64,000 bases of DNA, taken from positions 25,083,172-25,147,171 of the forward strand of contig JAULJL010000004.1 of the NCBI GenBank assembly GCA_030761205.1. The letters run 5' to 3'. This stretch comes from Fremontodendron californicum (taxonomy: Eukaryota; Streptophyta; Magnoliopsida; Malvales; Malvaceae). Shown in pieces: positions 33,443 through 45,700 of this stretch. A program made the translations under genes and the position numbers. How positions within the stretch are numbered: the first letter of the stretch is position 1; each line of letters opens with the position of its first letter. The notes beneath the pieces are model-generated. The model ran no database searches. It saw only the letters and a program-made list of their open reading frames with translations, and was not told the DNA's origin.

Positions 33443-35433
33443 ATGGAAGGCGGGAACTCAAACGAAATGGAAAGAATGAGACAGGCTCTGCAGGAGACGC
33501 AAGAAAGGCTAATTAGAAATCTGGAAGACTATCGAGAACAAATGGCTAATCTGATGGAATTGATATCCGCCACTGTCAAAGGAAAGGGGCATGTTGAGGA
33601 CTCTGCTGAGAAAAAAAGAGCCATGGAGGTTAAGTACTTGGCTAGATTAGAGAGAATGGAATAGGTTCAGCAAGGGATGAAGGAAGAAGTAATTAGAACT
33701 CAGGAAGAGATCCAAGAGCAAATGGTTAAGCTGATGGAGCTAATGCTCTCCACTGACAAAGAAAAGGGACAAGTTGAGAGTTCTACTGCAAAAGGAAAAT
33801 CAAAAGTCTTGGGAAACAATTCGAGGAACTGCCTCTTTTGCCCGTGTGAGGTAACAGTAATTGAGGAGCGTAGATGCAAACGAACTTTGCTTGGTCCCCG
33901 ATTTAGTCATTTCACCGAAATTTGAGGTCTCCAACTTCGAGATATATGATGGGACAACTGATCCAATGACCCACCTCAAAATGTTCTGCCACAAGATGGT
34001 GAGCCATGCGGATAATGATAAGTTATTGATTTATTGTTTTCATGATAGCCTCAGGGGGTCTGCAAGCAGATGGTATAATCGGCTGAGTAGGGATCAGATT
34101 TGTTCTTGGAATGATTTAGCTAAAGCTTTTTATAACCAATACAAGCATGTGATTAACATGATGCCGGATCGTCTCTTTTTGCAAAGTATGAGAAAGAAAG
34201 CCACTGAAAGCTTCAAAGAGTATTCTCGCAGATGGAGAGATATAGCAGCCCAGGTACAGCCACCTTTAACTGAAAAAGAAGTTGTTGTCCTATTTGCAAA
34301 TACACTATAGGCCCCATGCTATGATGAGCACTCTAGTAATGCCACGAAAGACTTCGCAGGCAGGATAATCCCAAAAGAGATAATGAAGGAGACATCCAAG
34401 AATGGAAAGCTCAAAGTAGGTGAGACATCCGGTAGCAAGGGAAATTGGGAAACCCAGAGAAAAGTAAATGATATCCAATCTATGACTTATGGTGGGCAAT
34501 ATATGGGAAGCTTTGTCCCATATCCTCCACAACCCATGTACAATCAGTTCTACCCTTATGTGAACAATGTATATCGGGATCTTTACTTATACCCGATGTC
34601 CTCTCAAAGTAATTATTTGAGAAATCTCCAACCTCAGGCCAGCCAGGAAAAGTCAAAGAATATTCGAAAAAGAGATCAGTTTGAGCCAGTATCCATCTCT
34701 TACTCTGAGTTGTTGCCCCAGCTTGTGGAAAACTGACTTTTCACTCGAGTGCCAGTAAAACCTATCCGACCCCCATACCCAAGCTAGTATGATGAAAACG
34801 CATTTTGTGGTTATCATTGCGGGATCGAGGTCATTCCATTGTCTGTCTCTAAAGCGAAAGGTTCAAGCGCTAATCAGTAACGGACAGTTAGATCTTGAGA
34901 AGAAACAGAAATCAGATAATGGGAAGAAGCCACTATTCGTTCATGGTAAGACAAATGGGGATGTCAGGATGGGAAATAAAGGCATACATGGGTTTATGAA
35001 GAAAGAAGGAAATCAAGTTGACCCGATTCCTGTGTCATACAGTTTGTTGAGTTTTGAAGAAGGGAAGTCTAAGTGTCATGAAAGGCCCCTTTCCCAAAAA
35101 CAACCGCGGGATAACCTAGAGAAGATTCTGATCCCAATCCCTGACCTACTGTCAATACTGATAAAAAATCAGTACCTTAACCCTGTGCCTTGAAAATAGC
35201 TCCAAACCCATCAGCAAGGAGTTATGACGACCCTAACAGCAAGTGTGAGTATCACTTGGAGGCAATTGGGCATTCAACTGAAGAATGCAGACAACTGAAG
35301 GAAATGGTGGAAAGTCTTTTTCACAATGGCATTTTAACTTTAGAGCTTATCGAACTGTGGAAGTTCGCTTTGCCATAAATCAGTATCTTATTAGGGTTTT
35401 AAAGAGGAGAATTACTATCTTTGAAAGCATCTC
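33443..35433 (+). pseudogene. E2: gag, broken and interrupted by E3
   Basis: Gag polyprotein of a Tat-type element. The start ATG at 33443 is chosen by alignment with E4. Segments in order: coiled-coil N-terminus (EMERMRQALQETQERLI; a TAG at 33662-33664), a second similar copy (EEVIRTQEEIQEQMVKLMEL), the gag core at about 33900-34310 (FEVSNFEIYDGTTDPMTHLK, DSLRGSASRWYNRLSRDQI, SFKEYSRRWRDIAAQVQPPL), a Tyr/Pro-rich segment (FVPYPPQPMYNQFYPYVNNV), and two C-x2-H...GHS...C zinc-knuckle-like motifs, the first scrambled near 34800 by a frameshift and the second intact (CEYHLEAIGHSTEECRQLKE) at about 35245. Breaks include a frameshift near 33850, TAG at 34308-34310 and TGA at 34734-34736. E3 has inserted at 35434, and the rest of gag-pol lies outside the window. 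Confidence 0.85.
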
Positions 35434-38400
35434 TGTAGACACCTAATTTTGTCCGGACCACTAAATCAGGTATGTTTTCTTTTTAAAATGGTGTTTCAGA
35501 ATGCAAAAAGACTTTTCTCATCCTGCAGGTAGTACTGCGTAACTTAGTTTAGGAAAGCCGACATAAAAAGTCAAACTTGAAAAAGTCAACCTCAGAAAAG
35601 TCAACCCCAAAAAGTCAACTACTAAAAAAGTCAACCCACATTCAAAATCAAGGTTTGAAGTTCAATTGGAAAATGGTGAAAGAATTTTGATAATCTTAGG
35701 TCTACATTGAAAGATATGGAGTTCGGAAGTTAGGTTACGGTGATTCAATAGAAAAGAAACCCTAGTTCAAAAATTTTAGGGAAAAGTGCTTAAACGATCA
35801 AATTGGTCGAAATTGAAGGTTCCAAATGAAAGATAAGCACTGAGTACGAGTAATGGAGAAGCTACTTGAAAAAAAAAAACTGAACGAAAAGTCAATTCGG
35901 AAGAAAATCGAGAATTAGGGTTTTTAGTGAATTTTGGTGAAATTGAGGAAAATTGCAGAAATGGCCCGATTCGGTAAAACTAAATCCCCTAATTGATGAG
36001 GAGTGAGTAAACAAAGATAGCCTAAGGCTCAGTCTGAAGAAATTTCGAGAAAAAAGCCGATTGGAGGAAAAAGGGAAAAACGAGGAAATTTTCGATAGTG
36101 AAAAGAGGAAAAATCAAATCGGAGGGGAATTTGATCGTAAAAATTGGGCATTTTCAGACCAACTCAATTCCATATATGAAAAAGGCATAAAAAAAAAAGA
36201 AAATCTAGAAATCGGACTTGTTTTGAGCAAAATCGAGCTTTGGAGACAAAAGGGCAAACTTGGAAAATTCAAGAAAAATAGCAAATGAGTTCCAAAAATT
36301 CTGAAAATTTTTAGATCTCATTCTTAAATCACTTGGAAGAGATTGGCGAATAAAAATCCGGATTCGAAGCTCATTTGCAAAATGGCAAATCTCGGGCCCA
36401 TTATGCAGAAATTGAAGCAGATAAATCTAAAAAAAATAGCAAATGAGCTCCAAAAATTCTGAAAATGTGCAGATCTCACTCTTAAATTATTTGGAAAAGA
36501 TTGGAGAAAGAAAATCTGAATTCTTCTGCAAAATGGAAAATCCCGGGCCCACTATGCAGGAAGTCAAGCAGATAAATCCTGAAAAAATGGCAAATGAGCT
36601 CAGAAAATTCTAAAAATTTGCAAATTTCACTTTTAAATTATTTGAAAGAGATTGGTGAAGAAAAACCCGGATTTGGAGCTCGCTTAAAAAATGGTAAAAG
36701 TTTGGGTGCATAAAAGGGTAATTTTGGCAAAAAAATATAAAAAATAGTAAATGGGCTCGAATTTTTTTGAAAACTTCCAGAATTCAATTTTTTATCATTT
36801 CAGAAGTATTAAAAAAATAAAATTTGAATTTGGAGTTCATTTTCTATTTATTTAGGTTCGGGGGTCAAAAATGTCATTTTACCGAAGAAACCATAAATGG
36901 CCTTTTCTTGCAATTAAAAAAAATGAAGTGTGGTTATTTTTGTGATCAAGCATTTGAATTTGCAACACATGGACCAATGGTTGGAGAGGGATGATGTCAT
37001 ATTTATGATCCTATTTATGACATCATCTTCATGACATCATATATTTATGAGCTGATTATTCTAATCTAAGGGTGAGAATTCTACATAGAAAGCATCTTGG
37101 ATTGAAGACCATTGGATCAAATTTGGCTAAAAAATGCTAGAATCTCCTAGATAATTCCTACACCAATCGGCCACACTAAAGGGGGAGGGGCCTCTTTTTT
37201 TTTTTTTTTTACTCTTGCTTGGCTGATTTCTCTCCATTTTTTTAAAAGCAAAAAGAAAGTTTAGAAAGGCAAAGAAAGTAAAAAAAGGAAAAGCTTGCAA
37301 TATAGCTTTTAGAGGTAGCTAAAAGCACCATACTCTTGCATTTTTCTTGCATTTCCATTCTTGATTTGCTGTTTTTATTGATATTTTGGTGAGTTTCTAC
37401 TGATTTTAATTTTGAAATAAGTAATTTTAAGCTTCTTCTTCAAGTTCTTCTTTGATACTTTCTTGAAAAGCTTTGAAAAAACAAATTTTTTTACAGTTTT
37501 TGGAGGAAGTCGAATGGACCCTTTTCTAAAAAAATGTTTGGTTTTCGATTTTTGTTTCATGTTGTTGGTGATGTCTAGCATGTTTTTGATGTTTCATATT
37601 TTCTTTAAATAATGAAAACATGGAGCTTACTTTGATCTTTTTACTTAGTTTACTTCTATTTTTGATTTTATCAACTTGTTTTCATGTTTACTTTCCTTGT
37701 TTACATTTTTTAGTTTTCTGTTTTCAACATGTTTGAGTTGTTCATGATTTGCATTTTTACTATACTATGTGTTTGTGAAAATGTCTAGTCTTATTTCATG
37801 CCTTTACTTCATGTTTGCATGGTTTAGCATGTTTCTTTTTAGTCTTGCATGTTAGTATGTCATGTGTTTGTGAAAATGCCATGCAAAAATACCATCTTTA
37901 TGAGCTTATGTGACCATTCGGCCTCCTCCATTTTTGTGCTTTCTATGTGCATTTTCATCATGCTAGTTGATAGGTTTGCATCTCCATGCTATTATTTTAT
38001 ATATTTTCATTTAGTATGTCATGTGTTTTTGAAAATGCCATGATAGAATATCATCATTTTAAGCCATAGACCATTCGGCTACCCTCCCTTTATTTGCCTT
38101 GTATGTGCATTTTCATATTGCTTGTTGACTTGTTTGCATTTCCATGCTTTGTTTTCTTGTATTTTGGCTTTGAATGCTATGTGTTTGTGTTATTGCCATG
38201 AATTCTTTAGGTTTAGGTTTTGCTTGTATTGCCATGCATTTCATGCATTTTAGACCTAGGTTGCATTTATTGCCATGCAAGTTCATGCTAGGTCTAGGCC
38301 GTATTATTTATGCCATGCATTTTCAATATCATTTAGGTTTTAAATCATACATTTCATACATCATATTTTCTGTTTGCTCATGCATCTCATGTCATGCCAC

Positions 38401-40509
38401 ATGATTTATGACTTAGGCCAATCAATGGCTCAAAGTCATGTTCACTTGAGCATACTTGTGGAAAATTAAAGAGTTGTCAAATTAATTAATCTACCTTTGT
38501 GGTTTTTTTTACTTAGCCAATTTTTGTCCAAGTTTTTAGAGGTTTTAGCTACTGTTTGTAGGTCCTTAAGAGAGTCTCCAATATTTTTACTTTGTTTTTT
38601 AAATGATTTTATCAAAGGCAACAAATGTGTTTTGGCAAAACGGTTTTCACCTAGTATTCTGACTTTCTCGATATTTATGGGAAGTTACCTTTTATCAGAA
38701 AATTAAGTCAATTTTTTTCCCGTGTAGTTTTACATGTTCTAAGTCTCCAATATTTTTTTTTTAGATTTTTTGAAATTTTAAAAATAGATTAAAAAATCAT
38801 GATTTAAAACTGGACGGTAGAGTCAGATTTGAATTTGAGGGAAAATTAATTTTCTGTTTTGGCTAAGTTACTTAGATGGGGCTGATTAGGAACTTTAGCT
38901 ACTGTCTTAGGGTAGCGTCTAAGCCATTTTAAACTTAGAATATAATTTTATAAAGCTCAGGTCAAGGGTGATCAAGTTCGGGTTTTCAAACTTAGGAATT
39001 AGAGCCTTTTCCAAAGGGATTTCGGCCATGAATTATTTTTCATCCAAGATTTTCAAAATTGTTTTCAAACAAATCACAAAGTATTTTGATTTTAGAAAAT
39101 TTAATTTGATATATTTTCCTAAGGTAGCCGGATATCTTTTTAGGTATACGGATTTCCTTATTTAAAGGAAAAAATACACTTTCATGCATTGCATTTTTCA
39201 TATTCATGCATATTGTATAATATTTGATTTTTGCTATGATAATTTCTATGGCATTGTTATTTTTTGATTTATATTTTATGATGTTATATTTTTTTGTCAT
39301 ATGGTTTTGAGTATTTCATGCTATCCTATGCTTTTTATTTAAGTCATTTATTTTTGTTACATCATTTAGCATATACTATGTTCATGCATTATTATGTTTA
39401 TTTTCATGCATATTTCATGGTAACATTATTTTATGTTTTATATCATTTCATGTCACTTAGATTATATTCCATGTCATATAGATTATATTACTTAAGATAT
39501 GCCATGTCATTTAAATTTGCTATGTCATTTAAATAATATCATTTCATTAGAATATATCATGTTACTTAGGATATTTCATTTCATTTAGAATACATCATGT
39601 CACTTAGAATATTTAATTTCATTTAGAATATATCATGTCACTTTGGATATTTCATTTCATTTAATATATATCATGTTACTTAGGATATTTCATTTCATTT
39701 AGAATATGCTATGCCATTTAAATTATATCATATCATTTAGGTTGCATTATATTATCTAGACTTTGTTATATCATCTTTACCATGTCACATATATTCATAT
39801 TCATATATATTTTTTAAAATGTTTTGAAAAAGATAATGATTTTCAATAAAATAAAGATATTCCCGAGTTAAAATAATTCATGAGTTCTCTGCCGGGTTTG
39901 CTGGGGAGGATATCATCAATTATCATTCATAACGGAATATCTTCTTTAAAACGAGAATGATTTGAAAAATTTTCCAAGTTAATAATTTTTTTTTTTTATA
40001 TTTTTCCACGTTTGTTGGGGAATATAGGAAAATTTTGAATTAATAAATTCCGGATCATTTTCAATTAAAAATAGAATTATTTTTCTTTAAATTGGAAATT
40101 AATTTGAAATGCCAAATCTAAAACCGACTTTTTACCAAGACTTGAGATAAGACACGATTAATAAGGTACCGTTTTATACAGGCATTGTGGGGGTACTAAT
40201 CCTTCCCCGCACGTAACCGAGTCCCGAACCTGACTCTTCGATTTTCTCTGGTTTATAACGCAGATTTGAAATTGGTTTTAAAAAATGTTTTAATTAATTT
40301 TAAAATGTTTTACAAAACCGGTTTTAATAGGTGGCCGGTCACACCTAGCTAAAAACGATTGGTGGCAACTCCATGTATTTTTCAAGGTCATTTTTAAAAC
40401 CTTCATTTTTCAAGAAGAATTAAGTTGACTTTTCCTTGGTTTTTTTAATGTCACGCTTAAACGAATATAAGGTCTCGCGATGAGACTTGTTATTTTTTAG
40501 GTTGCGACA
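35434..40509 (+). mobile_element. E3 5' LTR, 5076 bp
   Basis: It runs from TGTAGACACC to TTGCGACA and is followed by the PBS. It has the same internal arrays as the other LTRs: 160-bp units at 36286-36850, CATTTAG-type units at 39420-39780 and five TTGACT-type cores at 35569-35634. Compared with the 3' LTR it lacks about 105 bp at about 36930 (present at about 63137-63237), probably a deletion between short GTGTGG/GGTAGT repeats. Confidence 0.92.
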
Positions 40510-40512
40510 ACT

Positions 40513-40530
40513 TGGCAACTCCACTGGGGA
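40513..40530 (+). other. E3: primer-binding site, tRNA-Arg type
   Basis: TGGCAACTCCACTGGGGA lies three bases after the LTR end. It matches the complement of tRNA-Arg 3' end apart from two G-to-A type changes, which look like decay of methylated CpG. Confidence 0.88.
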
Positions 40531-41469
40531 TATTAGAGAGTCAGGCCTAGAATTAGTCGTGTGTTATCGAAGTCTCGGTTTTTGTTGGTTTATTCGGTAT
40601 TGAATTTTAATTCTCACATTTTCTTTTCAATAATAAGGAGAATTTTGAAAATAATAAAATGTTTTAAATATGTCCATATTCATGTGCATACATATTATTA
40701 TTGTTCTCTGGTTATTTTGGTGCATATATTTATTTATTGCTTAATTGATGATTTATGTTGTTTAGTCTTATCGGGGTATTTAGAATCAAGGTAGTAAAAT
40801 AGGTGGTGAAAGGTTTGTTGTTCCTCCTCACACACTACACTTGCATTTGCATAACATGAGCTCTATACCCGAGTTTCGTCCCTTTAAGTGGAAGTAAAGT
40901 AGCTATGCTCTCGTGATGATCCTCCACATGGGCTAGCAAAATACTTCCAAAGTATAAATTACCTAAACTCTCATGATGATCCTCCGCATGGGCTAGGGAA
41001 ATATACTCTAACAAATTGAACCCGCTTTTATCGGGGTGCCTTACTAGCCTTCATAGGCGACAGTGAGGAACAATTCGGGGCCTTTTTAGAATTTAGTTCA
41101 CCCACATATAGTGAGCCATAAAGCCAACATAGGCGAAGCTCTGCCGAATTTTTGATAAATATACCAGAGTTAGGAACACATGGAGGGATACTTCTAACCT
41201 TTTATTACCTATTTTACATCCCAAATAAATTTTGTAAATCGGGCAGTGATGAACATATATCGTTTTGCCTGTGATAGATTCGATGCCCTGTCGCAAAGGT
41301 GTCGTAACGCCGAATTTTCATTGGGACATCTTGTTTACTTTATATTATTTGTTATTATTTGATTTCTTCACCTTTACTGACTTGTTTCTTTTTCATGCAT
41401 TTTTTGTGTCATCATAATGCATAGGGAAAGTTATTGGCCTCGGGATAATCTTCAATCAAAAGGTCTTTC
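40531..41469 (+). other. E3: leader block between PBS and ORF1
   Basis: It is homologous to the PBS-proximal leader of E2 (31190-31760) and E4 (22840-23380), including the doubled CTCTCGTGATGATCCTCC(A/G)CATGGGCTAG motif at about 40909 and 40975. The three leaders diverge after about 41310, where E3 goes on to ORF1 instead of a tandem array. Confidence 0.7.
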
Positions 41470-43215
41470 ATGGAGGGTCAGGCTAGTTCGATAGTGGAGG
41501 AGCATGCAGGGGTACGGCAGTGGTCAGAGTCAAAGCAGCGAAGAGATGAGGATTGTTTAAAAAAGGGATATATATCAGTATTACCAGAACGGGTAGAGTT
41601 AGATATCCGACAAAGTGATCTTCGAGGGTTGATGGATATTTTGAGTCAATGGGATGTGTCAGAAAAGAGGATTTTCACTCAGATATATGGAGACATAGCA
41701 TTGTTGATACCGGTTAAGATAAATAGTGAGTTGATTCAGGCTATGGTACATTTCGGAATCCTGCTTACCGATGCTTCACATTCAACAAGGAAGACATGAC
41801 ACCGACCATAGAGGAATATTCGGCTTTGTTGCATATTGAGGATACCATCCCGGATCAGATTTATTTGAAGGATTCAAAGATGTTAGGATTTAAGAAGTTA
41901 GCTAGGATTGTGGGAATGGATAGTAAATGGGTCGATGCTCATGTGGTTAAGAAAGGGAAAAGTGAGTGTATTCCTTGGATGCCCTCCAATCTTTAATCCG
42001 AAGTCACCCGAATAGAGAGACTGTTAGGGATATTTTTGCTTTAGCTGTATATAGTTTGGTTATCTTCCCGAGGACACTAGGACGTGTCGAGTTAGCCATA
42101 GTTGACCTTTTCGAGAAGTTACGCCATAAGATAGATCCGTCTCCAGCCATTATAGCAGAAACTAAGCGATCTTTGAATTTTTGCAAAAGGGAAAGAAAAG
42201 GGAGATTCAGGGTATGTATTCAACTTCTCTATGTGTGGATTTAGAGTCATTTTTGGAAGAGGGAGGATGTTTCTTTCAAACCATATCTAAAAACCCTAGT
42301 ACCGATCAATGAGTTCTTTAAGATAGATTGGCCCGAAGACAGAAATGAAGAGTAGTGGATCAACCTGTTCCGAAATCTTAAAGGTGAAATGATAACTTGG
42401 AGAGCTCCATGGATGATTCCTATGCCGATATTGTACAAATATGGAGACAAGTCAGGGGTTTCACTACTCGGGATTTGGGGAGCCGTGAGCTATGCACCTC
42501 TGTTGGTGCAAAGATAGGTTGAGTCTCGGCAGTTCACACCCGCGACTCATGGACTGGCTCTATTAGAGTTCACCTATGGAGAAGAAGGTTACTCAGGAAA
42601 GATGCGAGGAATAATTGAAGCATGGAAAAAGACCCATCGGATAAAGGTAGCCAGATATGTCGATATCGTTACACCCGACTACCTAGCATGGAGAGGAATG
42701 AGGGTTAATGATAGATTATTGGCATCTAATAGGGAAGAAGTTCAATTCTTGAGTTCACCACCAAAGGAAGTACCATCGGAGTTAGATATTGCAAAGTCAA
42801 AATTTGGAAAAGAAAAGGCCCAAATGAGCAAAGAGATTGCCCGACTTCAAAAAGAGCTTGAGGACATGAAAAATAAGGAATTAGCCCAGGAAAAAGAAAT
42901 GGAAAGGATTAAGAGAGAAAGGGACACTACCAAGGGCGATCTTCAGGAATTACATTTGGAAACAAAAGGTATCGTTTCGAGCTCAGATTTGAAGGAACCC
43001 TCAAGACTTTCGGAGAATGGGAACAAGAGGTCAAAAACCTCAAGAAAGAGAGTAGCTATTGGAAAGAGAGAGCGAAGCATGAAGAAGCCCGAGCCAATCA
43101 ACTTGAGAAGCAAGCTAAGGAAAGTTTACACAGTGATGTTTCTGCTAACATGTCAAGGGGCTATGAACAAGTAGGGGTCAGATTGAAGAGCAAGGCAATC
43201 AAAAGGAGACTGTGA
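41470..43215 (+). pseudogene. E3: ORF1, DUF7745-like protein with coiled-coil tail, broken
   Basis: The extra ORF upstream of gag, typical of Ogre-type elements; its role is unknown. The start ATG at 41470 gives about 580 codons. The N-terminal two thirds resembles the plant DUF7745 domain (related to the plant mobile domain) seen in cotton and other dicot element proteins. Landmarks are VRQWSESKQRRDEDCLKKGY, ILSQWDVSEKRIFTQIYGDI, MTPTIEEYSALLHIEDTIPD, FALAVYSLVIFPRTLGRVEL, ITWRAPWMIPMPILYKYGD and LLGIWGAVSYAPLLVQR. The C-terminal third (about 42780-43210) is Lys/Glu-rich and predicted coiled coil (EKAQMSKEIARLQKELEDMK). Breaks are 1-base frameshifts near 41754, 41981 and 42980, and stops at 42242-42244, 42353-42355 and 42515-42517. 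The end is set at TGA 43213-43215, the end of the coiled-coil frame. E2 and E4 lack this ORF. Confidence 0.78.
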
Positions 43216-43797
43216 AAGAAAGTCCAAGATCCGGGGGAGTTACTATAGGACTAATATTTCGTAACAACACTTTGAAGTAGATAGGCGAATTATGGACTTG
43301 TCTTAGGCAGTGATCTTTTTATTTTATCTTTGATGTATTTAGTTCCAGGAAATCAAATGAAGACCGTTCGGTTGGAATTATCCCAGGGCCAATACTTTCA
43401 AATGCATTCATATTTTTTATATATTTTGTTTGTTCATTCATACATTTATTCATAGTTATAATCATTCATTTTTTTTTTTTGATTATTCATTCATATTCAT
43501 ATACTTAACCACTTAGTTATTCATTTTACTTGTTCATTCATTTCATATTCATATACTTAGCAACTTATTTATTCATTTCACTTGTTCATTCATATCCATA
43601 TACTTAGTCATATATTTATTCATTTTATTTGTTCATTCATTCACATTTAGTCATTCATTCATTTTTAATAAAATATAAAAAAAAAGTGTCAATAAATTCT
43701 AATCTATGGTTTTTTAAAAACTTAAGGTAAAATCGGGCGCACTCCAAAAGAAATGGATTTTTGACACCGCTACAACATTAGATCTCAAGCTAGGATC
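43216..43797 (+). other. E3: spacer between ORF1 and gag, with CATTCAT repeats
   Basis: From about 43425 to 43670 there are four degenerate copies of a roughly 50-bp unit (TTGTTCATTCAT...CATATACTTAG...TTATTCATTT). No frame crosses it. The sequence just before gag reads CCGCTACAACATTAGATCTC, conserved as a run into the gag coiled coil. Confidence 0.7.
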
Positions 43798-45700
43798 ATA
43801 GAGAATGATCATCTTGCTCGTATTGAGAGGATGGAACGGGTTCAAAGAGAACTACAGGAACAGCTGGTTAAGTCTCAGGAGGAACCAAGGAACAAATGGC
43901 TAAACTCATGCAAATGATGAACGCCGTGATGAGACAGAAAGGGTCGGGGGAGAATTCGATCATAGGAAAAAGGATGATAAATAAAGAAGATCAACCTAAA
44001 ATCGTGCAGCAAAAGGGCCAAGCATCCCAGCATATGGGAAATGAGCTGCCAACTGGTGTAGCTTCTTATGTTTATATCCAACCAGCGGCTGAAGCACAGA
44101 ATTATGCTCCTGGAAAAGGTAATATTGGGGCTGACCCAAGTGAAATTATTGATTTTCCAGACTTTGAGGAACTGGCTGAGAAAGAAAATGCAAGTTTGGC
44201 TGAGATGAAAAAGATCGAAACTGTAGAATCCCAGAAGAAGTATCAATTGATGGAAGAGAGATTAAGAGCAATAGAGGGGGCAAAGTTATTTGGCAGTCTG
44301 GATGCCAAAGAAATGAGCTTGGTACATGGCTTGGTGATTCCTCTCAAGTTTAAAGTACCCGATTTTGAGAAATATAATGGGACTACCAACCCATCAGCAC
44401 ACCTAACCATGTACTGCAAAAAAATGACAAGACATGATAATGATGAAAAACTACTTATCCACTGCTTCCAGGATAGCTTGACGGGGTCTGCAACCCGATG
44501 GTATAATCAACTGACTTGGACTAAGATCCGTTCTTGGATGGATTTAGCCAGGGCCTTTATGGAGCATTATAAGCATATATCTGATATGGTACCTGACAGG
44601 CTGTCACTAAAGAACATGGAAAAGAAGACCACTGAGAGTTTCAAGAAGTACTCTCAAAGGTGGAGAGACCTGGCCACTCAAGTGCAACCCCCTTTAACCA
44701 GCAAAGAAACAATAGTTCTTTTTATCAATACTGTAAAGGCATCGTATTATGACAAATTAGTGGGGAGTGCCACTAAGATTTCGCGGATATGACTGCCATC
44801 AAAAATGAAAAAATGGAGGGGGTGAGTCTGCCACTCCGAAGAAGGTATTTCCTGCTAAGAAGAAAGAGAAAACTCATGCAGTTAGCATCAACCAATATCC
44901 CTATGCACCTCCTACACCATATACACCCCCTAGGCCCTATACTCCTTCTACATCCTATGCACCTCCTACACTCTACACACCTTACCCGGGGTATAATCCT
45001 CACTACCCCAATGTGAACCACCTTACTCAAAATCCATTCCCTTATACCAATATACCACAACAGCCATATCCAACTGGCATATCCCCACAGATAAATCTTC
45101 CCCATAACACTGTCCCAAACACCTAGGGTACCGTGCGCAACGACCAACGTTCATCAAGGAACAATCAAAAACCCCAATTTGATCCGATTCCTACCACTTA
45201 TGGTGAACTCTATCCCAAATTGTTGCAAGGTCAACTTATTGCACCCATATAGCTTAAACCTCTAACACCGCCATACCCAAGGTGGTACAACGCAATGCTA
45301 ACTGCGCGTATCACGCGGGGATTCAGGGGCATTCGACTGAGGATTGCATTGCCTTCAAAAAGAAAGTCCAAAGTTTAATCTATACTGGAGTTATGAAATT
45401 TGGGTCAAAGAATGGGCCAAATATAGCGGGAAATCCATTGCCCGATCAGGCTAAGAATCTGGTAAATGTAGTATTGATAGGGGAAGTCAGAAGGTAAAAA
45501 GGAATGTCAGTGAAGTCAAGACTCCAATGATAAAAGTATGGGTCAAATTGGTTAAGGCAAGAATGGTGGAGGATGGAGACAGTTTAAAAATGGTTGCAAA
45601 CAGGGTGCAGAATTGGTGCTCGTTCCATAGATGTAAAGGCCATATCATATAAGAATGCGGGGACTTTCTGGCTAAAGTTCAAAAGATGATAGATGAGGGG
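43798..45700 (+). pseudogene. E3: gag, broken and interrupted by E6
   Basis: Structural polyprotein. By alignment with E4 the start lies at 43798, where ATG has become ATA. The order is: coiled coil (LARIERMERVQRELQEQLVK), a frameshift near 43885, a linker with EIIDFPDFEELAEKENASLA, and the conserved gag core at about 44330-44760 (FEKYNGTTNPSAHLTMYCKK, DSLTGSATRWYNQLTWTKIR, SFKKYSQRWRDLATQVQPPL). A Tyr-Pro-Thr-rich region follows at 44895-45120 (PYAPPTPYTPPRPYTPSTSY). Two zinc-knuckle-like motifs come next: CAYHAGIQGHSTEDC near 45299 and CSFHRCKGHII, stop, EC near 45620. The core is open for 298 codons from 43896, the longest frame in the window. Breaks include a frameshift near 44800, a TAG after HNTVPNT and a TAA at 45495-45497. 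E6 splits it after KVQKMIDEG; the frame resumes at 53333. Confidence 0.88.
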
